DNA of 36,241 bases from an uncultured Oscillochloris sp. (GCA_903887465.1 CAISPW010000247.1:1-36241), one strand, 5' to 3'; counted from the first letter of the stretch, positions 23,107 to 30,842 are shown. The notes: generated from the sequence alone by a model not told the origin. Translations and numbers: made by a program.

Positions 23107-23345
23107 TCATACTACCGCAAACGCCGCCCTGTGATCGTCACACGCCTCGCCCGTGAACGGGCGGGCTATGGATGGCGGAGGCCGCCCTGCGGCGGCCTGA
23201 ACGAGCCGCTGCAGGGCGGCTTCGCAGGCGTTCGCGGCTTCCCACCGCCGGGGGATGCCGCGCAGCGAGACGTCTGCGGTGTTGCGCCTGATCACATACC
23301 GTGTCATGATGTGAGGGCCGGGCGTTGGTGAGAGGGCGAAGGTAC
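23107..23345. other. Intergenic hairpin cluster between the photosensor and helical-module genes
   Basis: This 239-base gap inside the operon holds several palindromes: CGCCCGT-GAA-CGGGCG, GGCCGCC-CTGC-GGCGGCC, and outer arms GCCCTGC / GCAGGGC. Positions 23267-23285 resemble a 19-mer found at 82-100 and 34899-34917. No coding sequence is convincing. The structures may set mRNA stability within the operon. Confidence 0.45.
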
Positions 23346-24422
23346 ATGGATCGCATAGATATCGCGAAGTTGTTCGACCGCAGCCGCAGCCAGCTTCGCG
23401 ACGAGATCGTGGGTCTCGTACTCAGACAGTCGTTTTGGCAGCAGCGGTTTGGGCCGGAGATTATTGACCGTCTGGCGCTTGATATCGTGGAAGGCAGTCT
23501 GTCCGCGCTCTCGAAGAGCATCCGCTACGGCGCTCCGATGCTCTTCGCCGACCAGGTGCGCTGGCATCGCGATCAGCTCCAGGCTGTGGGCGGCTCGACC
23601 GGCCATGTTCGTGAGATCTGCACCGATATCTGGAATGTGGCCAGCGCCCACCTCGCTGAGTCTACGCTCGCCGCGATCTCCGCACCGATCCAATCGGCAT
23701 TTGATGGGCTATCGTACGCCGGAGTCGCCCAGCGCCTGGGGGTTTTCCACGCCGATCTGGCCGAGGCATTGGTTGCCGCCACCGCCGACGCCCACTGGCA
23801 CTGGCAGGCGATCTACGGGCCAGGGGGCCGTGACCGGGCATTGTACGAGATGTGGTTTTTCGTCGACTATGTGATTGATACCCTCGGCAGCGGCAAGCCT
23901 GACATCCTAAGGCGGGAGCTGATCTGGATGCGGAATGATCTTACATCACGTGGACTCAGCACGCTCCATGTTCGGCAGCTCGCGTGGCTGCTCGACCAGG
24001 AGGTGGCCGCACGGCTGCCGGGAGAGGCTGCGGCAGATCTGCGCCACGTTATGGAGGTGGCGCTGCCCGCCATTGACGACCACAACGAGAGCTGCCGAGC
24101 CCTGCTGGGCGCACAGGAGTTGATCGTCGCTGAGGTGGCGGATCACCTCACCACGGCCGGCCTAAGCCCGCACTCTGATCAGACGCCCGCCGAGGTTGGC
24201 TGGTATCTGGCCTATCTCGCCGATAGCATCGCCGCCGGAACCCCAGGGCCGATGTGTAACTACACCCGTTGGATGCAGCACTGGCTGTCTGACCAGGGGC
24301 TGCCCGATACGCCGCTACGCTACAGCTATGAGGTGCTGTACCGCGCGGTAGGGCAACACCTCCCGGAGTCTGCCTCCCGTGAGGCGATGGCGGTAATTCA
24401 GGCGGCTCAACGCTTGCTCTAG
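23346..24422 (+). CDS. Unknown helical protein with three copies of a novel repeated module
   Basis: A 358-residue, apparently all-alpha soluble protein; I recognise no named family. By eye it contains three copies of an ungapped pattern W-x4-L-x3-G-x20-L-[P/A], with the Trp at residues 73, 194 and 309 (spacing about 115-120). Copies read VRWHRDQLQAVGG, LIWMRNDLTSRGL and TRWMQHWLSDQGL. The same module occurs once in the heme-oxygenase-like protein at the end of this operon. Aromatic and His residues (HWHWQAIYG near 155) are frequent. Function unknown; a ligand- or partner-binding scaffold in the cobalamin/GTPase pathway is inference. Start is the ATG after GAAGG; an upstream TTG in frame is less likely. 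Confidence 0.85.
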   Translation: MDRIDIAKLFDRSRSQLRDEIVGLVLRQSFWQQRFGPEIIDRLALDIVEGSLSALSKSIRYGAPMLFADQVRWHRDQLQAVGGSTGHVREICTDIWNVASAHLAESTLAAISAPIQSAFDGLSYAGVAQRLGVFHADLAEALVAATADAHWHWQAIYGPGGRDRALYEMWFFVDYVIDTLGSGKPDILRRELIWMRNDLTSRGLSTLHVRQLAWLLDQEVAARLPGEAAADLRHVMEVALPAIDDHNESCRALLGAQELIVAEVADHLTTAGLSPHSDQTPAEVGWYLAYLADSIAAGTPGPMCNYTRWMQHWLSDQGLPDTPLRYSYEVLYRAVGQHLPESASREAMAVIQAAQRLL

Positions 24423-24437
24423 TATGGTGGGTCTAGG

Positions 24438-24464
24438 TTCGGGGAGGGACACGCCCTTCCCGAA
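24438..24464 (+). other. Hairpin upstream of the kinase-like gene
   Basis: TTCGGGGAGGG and CCCTTCCCGAA pair at 10 of 11 positions around ACACG. No T tract follows, so it is probably not a terminator. Confidence 0.4.
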
Positions 24465-24556
24465 GCCTTCCCAGCGAACATCCGGCAAATCACACCGTAC
24501 CCCGTCCCTGCCGCTGGCGCGGCCCCCCCTCCCGCTCGCGTCCAGGAGAATGTATC

Positions 24557-26710
24557 ATGACCAGCGCCGTAGAAACCTTCTCGCTACCTGCTCTGCTCGG
24601 TATCCCACGAAGCAAGGGCTGCCTCATGAGCTCTGAGCAGGTTCGGACGCTCGCCGCGCTGCTGCTGCGTGATCGCCCGTCGGATCTGGCGTGCTGCTTT
24701 CTTGGCGGCGCGCTTACCGTGGGGGGGCGTCCGCACGACCATGATAATGTGGTGGTACTCTCTGGAACCTTTGGCGTCGCGCCCTTCCTGGTACTCGCCG
24801 GCCCGCAGGGTGGCGTCGCCCTGCTCACATGGGCCGAGGGCACCCAGTATCGCGCTCAGATCATCACCGACCCGGAGTATGTCGATCAGGCCACTCTGGT
24901 GCTGTCCCAGCTCAGCGACCACGATTACGCCATGAGCAGCCTGGTCGAGGCCGAGGTGCAGCGGGCCTATGTCGCCAGGCTGGCCGCCGTGCTGGTGACG
25001 GAACTGAGATTGTCTGAGGCCGACTCTTACGCGCTGATGCCGGGCGAACAGCGCTGGCTGACGCTGGCTGCGATGATGGCGACCCGCACGGGCGCTGAGG
25101 CGCTGTTGGCGCTGCCCGAGGTGCGGCAGATCCTGCGTGACTTTGGGGTGCAGCGTGTGCTGCTGGGCCAGCTTGATGCCGACCAGCACCAGCTGACGGC
25201 GTTGGCCGCAGAGGGCGGATCGGCCCCCGCAGCGCTCACCATCCAGCCGGGCGTGATTGCTAGTGTGATCCGTCGCGGTCGGCCTGGGAGCGCTACCTCA
25301 GCTGCCTCCAGCGGCCTTGGCGGTGCCGACGATTGGGTTGGCGGCAATACGCTGACGGCCGTGCCGCTGCTGCGCGATGAGCGCGTGTGGGGGCTGCTGC
25401 TGCTGGTAAGCCCACGACCGCTCTCGGGGCCGGCCCACGCCACGCTGCACGGCATGGGTACCCTCCTGGCGCTGAACCTGGGTGTGGCACCACAGCCGAC
25501 CGCCGCGTCTCAGGGGGGCGTACCGACAGGCATGAATGATGCCGCGAGGGCGGGGGATGGGCGCACCTCACTTACCCGCGCCCCGATCGAACACCAGGGC
25601 ACCTCCTCCGGCCTGAGCCGTCCGAGCGTGTCGCGCGGGGCCTCACACTTCGCGCGGGATCTCGGGGCGCTGCTGGCGCAGATCGGTGATGCTGTGCTGC
25701 TGGTGGATAGCAAGGGCCAGGTCGCTGATTATACCCCAGCCCTCGCCCACCTGCTCGGGATCGGCGCGAACGCCCATGGCCAACCCCTCATCGCCAGCGG
25801 TGGCGCATGCCTGGCACCGCTGCTTACCGAGGCGCTGATGGACGAGCAGGCTGAGGCGCGTGAGGTAGAGTTGCCTAGTGGGGCGCTGGCGACGGCGCGG
25901 GTGATTGAGTTCTCGCAGGGGCTCTGGGCCTTTGTGCTGCAGGCGCACCCCGATAGCCCTGCCGCGCCTGCTGCGCCCGCCGCGCCGACTCACCCGAGTA
26001 CGGTTCCTGAGGGCGAGCGCAACGAGAGCTTCCTGTCGAATTTCTCCAATATCATCCGGGTGCCGCTGCGCGAGCTGCGCGAGCTGATCACGCGGGTGCC
26101 CGCCGCCGGCGAGCTGAACGAGCAGCAGTCGCGCCTGATCGGCCAGGTGGTTCGGCTGAACAGCGAGCTGACGATGCTGGTGAACGACCTGCTGGCTTTG
26201 GGGCAGATCCGGCTTCAGGCTGGCGATCACCGCATGCCCCTGCGCCTGGATCTGCTGCTTGAGGCGGCAGTAGGCACCCAGTATGCCGAGTTCGGTCGCC
26301 GTGGCCAGCATGTGGTCACGGATATTCAAGCCGGGCTGCCACGGGTGTTTGGCTCCGAGGAGGGACTCGGGCGCGCGGTGTCCGCCCTGATCGATAACGC
26401 GATCAAGTATAGCCCGGCCGGCGCGCAGATCCGGGTTGCCGCCCAGCGCGAGGGCGACAATATGCTCGTGAGCGTTGAGGATACTGGCCCCGGCCTGCTC
26501 CCCGAAGAGGTCGCGCAGGTCTTTGATCCCTTCTACCGCGCTGAGAGTACCTCGAACCTGGGTATCTCGGGGCGCGGGCTGGGCCTCACGATCACCAAGG
26601 CGGTGATCGAGCAGCACGAGGGACAGATCTGGGCCACAAGTACGTATGGCAAGGGATGTACATTCAGCTTTCGCCTGCCGATTGTTGATGCCAATCTGGC
26701 GCGGCATTAG
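24557..26710 (+). CDS. Histidine-kinase-like protein (divergent DICT-GAF-PAS-HATPase) lacking the phospho-acceptor His
   Basis: A 717-residue soluble protein. The N-terminal 130 residues look like a diverged DICT domain (compare FLVLAGPQGGVALL with the photosensor's FLVVDSPTFWGTLI). A GAF-like region (about 165-310) and a PAS-like region (about 370-460) follow. The HisKA-like region reads FLSNFSNIIRVPL, with Asn498 where kinases have His (S-H-E-x-R-T-P-L). The HATPase_c domain looks intact: LIDNAIKYSP, VEDTGPGL, FDPFYRAE and GRGLGLTI. ATP binding is therefore plausible but autophosphorylation at the usual site is not. Conservon CvnA proteins are also kinase-like partners of roadblock/GTPase pairs. 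ATG follows AGGAG by 8 bases. Confidence 0.88.
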   Translation: MTSAVETFSLPALLGIPRSKGCLMSSEQVRTLAALLLRDRPSDLACCFLGGALTVGGRPHDHDNVVVLSGTFGVAPFLVLAGPQGGVALLTWAEGTQYRAQIITDPEYVDQATLVLSQLSDHDYAMSSLVEAEVQRAYVARLAAVLVTELRLSEADSYALMPGEQRWLTLAAMMATRTGAEALLALPEVRQILRDFGVQRVLLGQLDADQHQLTALAAEGGSAPAALTIQPGVIASVIRRGRPGSATSAASSGLGGADDWVGGNTLTAVPLLRDERVWGLLLLVSPRPLSGPAHATLHGMGTLLALNLGVAPQPTAASQGGVPTGMNDAARAGDGRTSLTRAPIEHQGTSSGLSRPSVSRGASHFARDLGALLAQIGDAVLLVDSKGQVADYTPALAHLLGIGANAHGQPLIASGGACLAPLLTEALMDEQAEAREVELPSGALATARVIEFSQGLWAFVLQAHPDSPAAPAAPAAPTHPSTVPEGERNESFLSNFSNIIRVPLRELRELITRVPAAGELNEQQSRLIGQVVRLNSELTMLVNDLLALGQIRLQAGDHRMPLRLDLLLEAAVGTQYAEFGRRGQHVVTDIQAGLPRVFGSEEGLGRAVSALIDNAIKYSPAGAQIRVAAQREGDNMLVSVEDTGPGLLPEEVAQVFDPFYRAESTSNLGISGRGLGLTITKAVIEQHEGQIWATSTYGKGCTFSFRLPIVDANLARH

Positions 26711-26754
26711 CGTGTATACATCCGGCGCTACGTACCCGCGCGCAACACAATAGG

Positions 26755-26890
26755 GCGGTTGCAACGCCGCCTCCGGCGGGGGTCTGGGGGCGGCGCAGCC
26801 ACCCCCAAAAGATCTCTTTTGTTGGTTGTTGGCGGCGAAGCTGTCGACAACCAACAAAAAGCTGAGTCTCGGGCGCAGCCCCAGGGGCAC
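26755..26890. repeat. G-rich intergenic repeat (copy 4) with TTGGTTG hairpin
   Basis: GGTTGCAACGCCGCCTCCGG, GGGGGTCTGGGGGCGGC, CCCCCAAAA and GGGCGCAGCCCCAGG blocks appear in the same order as in 3482-3577. An inserted 13-bp perfect inverted repeat, TTTTGTTGGTTGT (26817-26829) and ACAACCAACAAAA (26847-26859), lies in its centre. A TGTTGGTTG / CAACCAACA hairpin also occurs at 33886-33932. The element sits within the signalling operon. Confidence 0.6.
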
Positions 26891-26923
26891 GGCATCAGCC
26901 CTGGCGAACACAAGGACGATCCT

Positions 26924-27847
26924 ATGCGCTATAGTATTCTGATCGTAGAGGGCGATGCCGCGCGTAGGCAAGCGTGGGACGAGGCAATCCTCCAGGCCGC
27001 CACGGTTCATCACATTGACATAACGGTGACGACCGCGCGTTCAGCGGCAGTGGCGCAGTTCCAGGCTGGACACAAGCAGTTTCACCTGCTGGTCGCCGCG
27101 CTGTCTGAGGGCGGTGTCGGCCTGGCCGGGCGCCTGCGCGCGCGTAGCCCGCACCTGCGCGCGTTGCTGTTCCACCCGTCCGAGGCTTCGGTAGAGGATC
27201 TGCGCGATGCGCGCTGGCTTGGCTACACGCTGGCGAGCGAGCCTGAGGATGCCGATGCGCTGGTCGAGGCCGTGGGGCGCGCACTGGGTCTGCCGCTGGC
27301 CGACGACCCGGATATGCAGGGTCGCCCGCCGGCCACCCTGCGTGATGTGCAAATGCTGCTCGATGTGCTCCGCTGGCAGACGAAGGCTCTGCTTATTCTC
27401 TACACCGACTATATCGGCAACACCATCGCGCATCGCGGGGACTCGGCCAATCTCGATCTGGGCGCGATCACCTCGCTGATCGCCGGAAGCTTTGTCAACT
27501 CGTTCGAGCTTGGACGCGCGCTGCGCGACCCCAACACCCGCTACCTGAACCTTGTGGAGGGTGACCACTTCGATGTCTACGCGACCAATGCGGGGAGCCA
27601 CCGCCTACTGGCGCTGGTCTTCGATAAAGAGTTTGTGATCCCGAAGCTTGGCTATGTGTGGTTGCAGCTCAAGCGTAGCGCAAACCAACTCAGCCAGATG
27701 CGTATCGTCGAGGGTAGTGTTGGTGATGTGATTTCGGCCGAGCTGACGGCCTCGCTCAACACGGAGTTTGATCGGCTCTTCGGCAACGATCTGTTGGAGA
27801 TCCAGGATACCTCCCCCCCCAGCGCCTCTCCCAGGCGACCAGCATAG
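26924..27847 (+). CDS. Pseudo-receiver plus roadblock/LC7-like protein
   Basis: A 307-residue protein. The N-terminal 120 residues look like a CheY-type receiver (YSILIVEGDAARRQAW start), but the strand that should carry the phospho-acceptor Asp reads FHLLVAALSEGG with Ala, so phosphorylation is unlikely. The C-terminal half (about 150-290) matches a roadblock/LC7 fold: YIGNTIAHRGDSANLDLGAITSLIAGSF and the closing strand LLALVFDKEFVIPKLGYVWLQLKRS. Roadblock proteins such as MglB bind and regulate small GTPases. It is followed 9 bases later by another roadblock gene and then the GTPase. An upstream in-frame start would begin inside an intergenic repeat and is rejected; a weak AAGGA precedes this ATG. 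Confidence 0.82.
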   Translation: MRYSILIVEGDAARRQAWDEAILQAATVHHIDITVTTARSAAVAQFQAGHKQFHLLVAALSEGGVGLAGRLRARSPHLRALLFHPSEASVEDLRDARWLGYTLASEPEDADALVEAVGRALGLPLADDPDMQGRPPATLRDVQMLLDVLRWQTKALLILYTDYIGNTIAHRGDSANLDLGAITSLIAGSFVNSFELGRALRDPNTRYLNLVEGDHFDVYATNAGSHRLLALVFDKEFVIPKLGYVWLQLKRSANQLSQMRIVEGSVGDVISAELTASLNTEFDRLFGNDLLEIQDTSPPSASPRRPA

Positions 27848-27856
27848 GAGTACGCG

Positions 27857-28336
27857 ATGGCCCGCTCGCAACTCGTTCTCTCGATACCACAGCTTCAGGA
27901 ACTCAAGCAGCTGCTGTCGCAGTTTAACCTGCAGGCCGATGTGCGCTTCGCCATGCTGGGGGATCTCAGCGGCCTAGATATCGTGAGCTGGGATAGTGGC
28001 AACGGCACGGATATCGGCAGTGTGGCGGCGTTGTCTGCGGGGGATATGATGGCGACGATGGAGGTTGGCCGTCTGCTGGGCGGCAAGCGCGCGTGCAACC
28101 TGATCGTGCAGGAACACGACGACCTGACCATCCTGATTGCACGGGTGGGCGAGGGCCTGCTGCTGCTGATCGCCACGGCCCGCGATGTTCCCCTGGGTTG
28201 GTCGCGCCTGGCGATCAAGCGCTCGACCGACCGCATCCTGGCGGTTGTCGGCAGCGCGGCGATGATCCCGCCGCCCGATGCGATCTCCGAGGACTTCGAG
28301 CGATCATTTGCCGCCCAGATCGACAATATCTGGTAA
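27857..28336 (+). CDS. Roadblock/LC7 domain protein (MglB-like)
   Basis: A 159-residue protein with an N-terminal amphipathic extension and a roadblock/LC7 domain (about 28-150): GLDIVSWDSGNGTDIGSVAALSAGDMMATMEVGRLLG, then QEHDDLTILIARVGEGLLLLIATA. This is the shape of MglB, a GTPase-activating partner of MglA, and of CvnB in conservons. GGAG lies 6 bases before the ATG. The gene lies 9 bases after the pseudo-receiver-roadblock gene and 36 bases before the MglA-type GTPase. Two different roadblock proteins beside one GTPase suggest a heteromeric regulator. Confidence 0.88.
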   Translation: MARSQLVLSIPQLQELKQLLSQFNLQADVRFAMLGDLSGLDIVSWDSGNGTDIGSVAALSAGDMMATMEVGRLLGGKRACNLIVQEHDDLTILIARVGEGLLLLIATARDVPLGWSRLAIKRSTDRILAVVGSAAMIPPPDAISEDFERSFAAQIDNIW

Positions 28337-28372
28337 CCCACCCCCATCCGGTCGCGATAGTGCGAGGCTGCT

Positions 28373-28957
28373 ATGTTCATCAACTGGGCGCTCGGCGAAC
28401 TCAACCTAAAGATCGTCTACTACGGGGCGGCGCTGAGCGGGAAGACTACGAACCTCCAGTACATCCACGCCCGTACTCCGCCTCACCTGCGCGGGCGGCT
28501 GATTTCGCTGAAGACCCAGCAGGAGCGCACGCTGCTCTTCGACTTTCTCCAGCTTGAGATGGGGAAGGTGAATAACCTCAAGCCGAAGTTTAAGCTCTAT
28601 ACCGTGCCCGGCCAGGTCTATTATGCGGCAAGCCGCCGCCTGATTCTCCAGGGCACCGATGGGGTTGTCTTCGTGGCTGACTCGCAGGCCGGGCGCATGG
28701 CGGAGAACCAGGAGTCTTGGTATACCATGGAGCAGCACCTGATCGAGCTGGGGCATGACATCCGCACCTTCCCGATCATTGTGCAGCTTAACAAGCGCGA
28801 TCTGCCCCACGTCGTGTCGACTGCCGAACTGCGACATCAGCTTGATGTCCAGCAGCGTCCCTGCTTCGAGGCGTCGGCCCTGCGTGGGAATGGCGTATTC
28901 GATACATTGAAGGCGATTATGAATTCAGTAGTTTCGCAGGTGCGTCGAACGATCTAA
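28373..28957 (+). CDS. mglA: MglA-type small Ras-like GTPase
   Basis: A 194-residue GTPase. The P-loop GAALSGKT is at residues 18-25. Switch II reads TVPGQVYYAASRRLILQG with DGVVFVADSQ, the MglA form. NKRDLP gives base specificity and EASALRGNGV is the G5 region. MglA in myxobacteria and Thermus acts as a polarity switch for motility and is turned off by MglB. Here it follows two roadblock genes and precedes a DUF4388 gene, in an operon with a cobalamin sensor. A role in cell positioning, gliding or polarity of the filament is reasonable inference. GAGG precedes the ATG by 5 bases. Confidence 0.94.
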   Translation: MFINWALGELNLKIVYYGAALSGKTTNLQYIHARTPPHLRGRLISLKTQQERTLLFDFLQLEMGKVNNLKPKFKLYTVPGQVYYAASRRLILQGTDGVVFVADSQAGRMAENQESWYTMEQHLIELGHDIRTFPIIVQLNKRDLPHVVSTAELRHQLDVQQRPCFEASALRGNGVFDTLKAIMNSVVSQVRRTI

Positions 28958-28975
28958 GCTTAATGGAGACAGCGT

Positions 28976-29326
28976 ATGTATGTGCATGGCTCCTTCGCGA
29001 TGTTGAGTCCGGCCACACTCCTGCAGGCATTCTGTCAGGAGGAGCGCTCGGTCTACATGGCGGCCCGTCTCGGCCCGGCCTCGGCCGCCGTCTGGATCTG
29101 GGAGGGACTGATTGTGGCGGCGACCTGCGAAGGGATCGATGGCCCCGAGGCGGTGTATCGCATCGTCAGTTGGGGTGGCGGGCTCTTCACCGTCGCCCCG
29201 CTCTATGCAAGCCCGCCGCCAACGATGGCCGCCACCTGTGAAGAACTGCTGCTAGAGGCGGCCCGGCGTCGCGATGAGTTTGGCTCGGGCATAGATGACA
29301 TCTCGATGAATGCGATGCCGGCGTAG
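28976..29326 (+). CDS. DUF4388 domain protein
   Basis: A 116-residue protein matching the DUF4388 (PatA N-terminal-like) pattern: GSFAMLSPATLLQAFCQEERSV, a LIVAATCEG strand, then EAVYRIVSWGGGLFTVAP. Such domains are common next to MglA/roadblock pairs and two-component genes, probably as protein-interaction modules. It starts 18 bases after the GTPase stop, with GGAG upstream. In the conservon comparison it occupies the place of the accessory protein CvnC (DUF742), though it is a different family. Confidence 0.82.
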   Translation: MYVHGSFAMLSPATLLQAFCQEERSVYMAARLGPASAAVWIWEGLIVAATCEGIDGPEAVYRIVSWGGGLFTVAPLYASPPPTMAATCEELLLEAARRRDEFGSGIDDISMNAMPA

Positions 29327-29377
29327 GGCGCAACGCAGAATGATTACGTCACTGAGCCACTTGAGGGGAGATGTGTG

Positions 29378-30652
29378 ATGCCGCAGGCAACACCAATGAC
29401 TGAGACGCTTCAGGCTGCCACGTACGACCAGAATGTGCGCATTGGCGGGCTACCGTTCTTCGAGGCAGTCACCGCCCGAGAGATCTCCGCCGTCAGCTAC
29501 GTCACCCTGCTGCGTAGCCTGGCGACGATCTACGACGCCTTCGAGCAGGTGATAGTGCAGACGACCGACTATACGCTGCGTACGATCTGGGGCCGGGATC
29601 TGCATAAGCAACTGTTGTTGCAGCAAGATATCGCAGCCTTCGCCGGTGTCCCGATTCCCAAGATTCCCGCAGCGGAGCTTGGCGCCGAGGTGCTGGCCGA
29701 GCATATCCGACTGCGGGCCGTGCTTGACCCGCGATCTCTGCTGGGCAGCGCCTACGCCCTGGCGACCTGGAATATGGGCGGGGCCGCCCTCTGTGAGCGG
29801 GTGAAGCAGGCGCTGCGGCTGGATGGCTCAAGCGGCGCGAGCTACCTGGCGAGCTTTGATACGTGGGGACAGGCCCACTGGCCGCAGTTTGCCGAGAGCC
29901 TGAACGTGATCTCGCTTGAGCCGGAGGCGCATAAGCAAGTGGTGCTGGCCGCCCGCGAGACGCTCGATGGGATCGAGCAACTGGTCTTCCTGCTGCACCC
30001 GCTGAATGAGGCTCCGACCAGCGATCTGGTGACGATGCTCAACCCGCTGGCCGGCAATCACCCGATCAGCGGAGATATAGCAGAGATCAAGGCGATGCTG
30101 CGGGCGTATGAGCGTATTTCGCGGCTATTTCCGTATATTGATCTGCGCTATGGTACACGTGGCCGTAAGTTCTGCTGGAGCGACGCAGGCTGGCTAATAT
30201 CGCTCACATCCGAGAGTCAGGACAGCATGAACCATCAGGTTCAGTGGCTTACACGCTTGCTCTCGATGCGAGGTATGCCCCAGTGGCACATGGAGTGTTA
30301 CCTCCAGATGCTTTATGAGGAACTCATCCATGCGCTCCCTGCGAATCGTGACCGTTATGCGACCCTAGCCGGGGCCGCGCAGATGCTCGCGCATGAGCGC
30401 CGCACAAGCATCAGCGACGCAGCCATGGTGAGCCTAGACAACATCTTCTACGAGCATGTGGGGCCAGAGTGGCGCGCATGGATGCCCAACTGCGGCGGTC
30501 TGCTGGCATCGGCGGTTGCGGATGAGCATGCGGGGATCGCCCACGCCCTGGCAGGCATTGAAAAGTGGATGACGGACCCGGCCCGCTTTCCAGAGGCGTG
30601 GATCGCGGCGGCGCGGGACGTGATTGGCCGGGCGCGTGGGGCTGGGATCTGA
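29378..30652 (+). CDS. Heme-oxygenase-like protein fused to the novel helical module
   Basis: A 424-residue protein, last in the operon. Residues about 10-215 resemble bacterial heme oxygenase (BphO-like): the helix AATYDQNVRIGGLPFFEAV, ISAVSYVTLLRSLATIYDAFE and LLGSAYALATWNMGGAAL, the last matching the distal-helix GS-x-LGG type motif. The proximal heme ligand His expected in A-T-x3-H is Asn19 here, so ordinary heme cleavage is doubtful; it may bind a bilin or another tetrapyrrole. The C-terminal part (about 270-345) carries W290-x4-L-x3-G-x20-LP, the module repeated three times in the 23346-24422 protein. Start is the ATG at 29378 after GGGGAG. A strong terminator follows. Confidence 0.78.
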   Translation: MPQATPMTETLQAATYDQNVRIGGLPFFEAVTAREISAVSYVTLLRSLATIYDAFEQVIVQTTDYTLRTIWGRDLHKQLLLQQDIAAFAGVPIPKIPAAELGAEVLAEHIRLRAVLDPRSLLGSAYALATWNMGGAALCERVKQALRLDGSSGASYLASFDTWGQAHWPQFAESLNVISLEPEAHKQVVLAARETLDGIEQLVFLLHPLNEAPTSDLVTMLNPLAGNHPISGDIAEIKAMLRAYERISRLFPYIDLRYGTRGRKFCWSDAGWLISLTSESQDSMNHQVQWLTRLLSMRGMPQWHMECYLQMLYEELIHALPANRDRYATLAGAAQMLAHERRTSISDAAMVSLDNIFYEHVGPEWRAWMPNCGGLLASAVADEHAGIAHALAGIEKWMTDPARFPEAWIAAARDVIGRARGAGI

Positions 30653-30669
30653 CTTCAGCAAGGGCCGAC

Positions 30670-30719
30670 CATGGGTGCCCATATCGCCGATATGTCGGCG
30701 GTATGGGCACCCATGTTTT
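30670..30719 (+). terminator. Intrinsic terminator of the signalling operon
   Basis: A perfect 14-bp stem (30670-30683 with 30702-30715), an inner 6-bp stem CGCCGA-TATG-TCGGCG, then TTTT. It lies 17 bases after the stop codon of the heme-oxygenase-like gene. It cleanly marks the 3' end of the eight-gene unit. Confidence 0.85.
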
Positions 30720-30724
30720 GTCCG

Positions 30725-30830
30725 TAGACATGGTTCAAACGCACTTGACAGTTTGGCGGGGACGCGATGAGGCGATGAGGCGATAGGAGCGCCTTGTCGC
30801 CTCATCGCCTCGTCGCCAAGCTGTCAAGCT
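30725..30830. repeat. 107-bp dispersed intergenic repeat (copy 2)
   Basis: Starts TAGACATGGTTCAAAC and ends CTGTCAAGCT like the copy at 18521-18627, with GCGATGAGGCGATGAGGCGA pairing with a TCGCCTCATCGCCTCGTCGCC-like arm and CTTGACAG / CTGTCAAG ends. It immediately follows the operon terminator. The two copies therefore flank the kinase gene and the whole signalling operon. Confidence 0.65.
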
Positions 30831-30842
30831 AGAATTACCAGA

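Noticed and set aside
26759-26923. Longer N-terminus for the pseudo-receiver-roadblock protein
   Set aside because: The extra 55 codons run through an intergenic repeat with a 13-bp hairpin and encode Arg/Gly-rich sequence; the ATG at 26924 starts the receiver fold exactly.
25643-27013. A 456-codon open frame on the minus strand across the kinase-like gene and the following repeat
   Set aside because: It is antisense to a well-supported kinase-like gene, lacks any recognisable domain, and arises from GC-rich codon bias.
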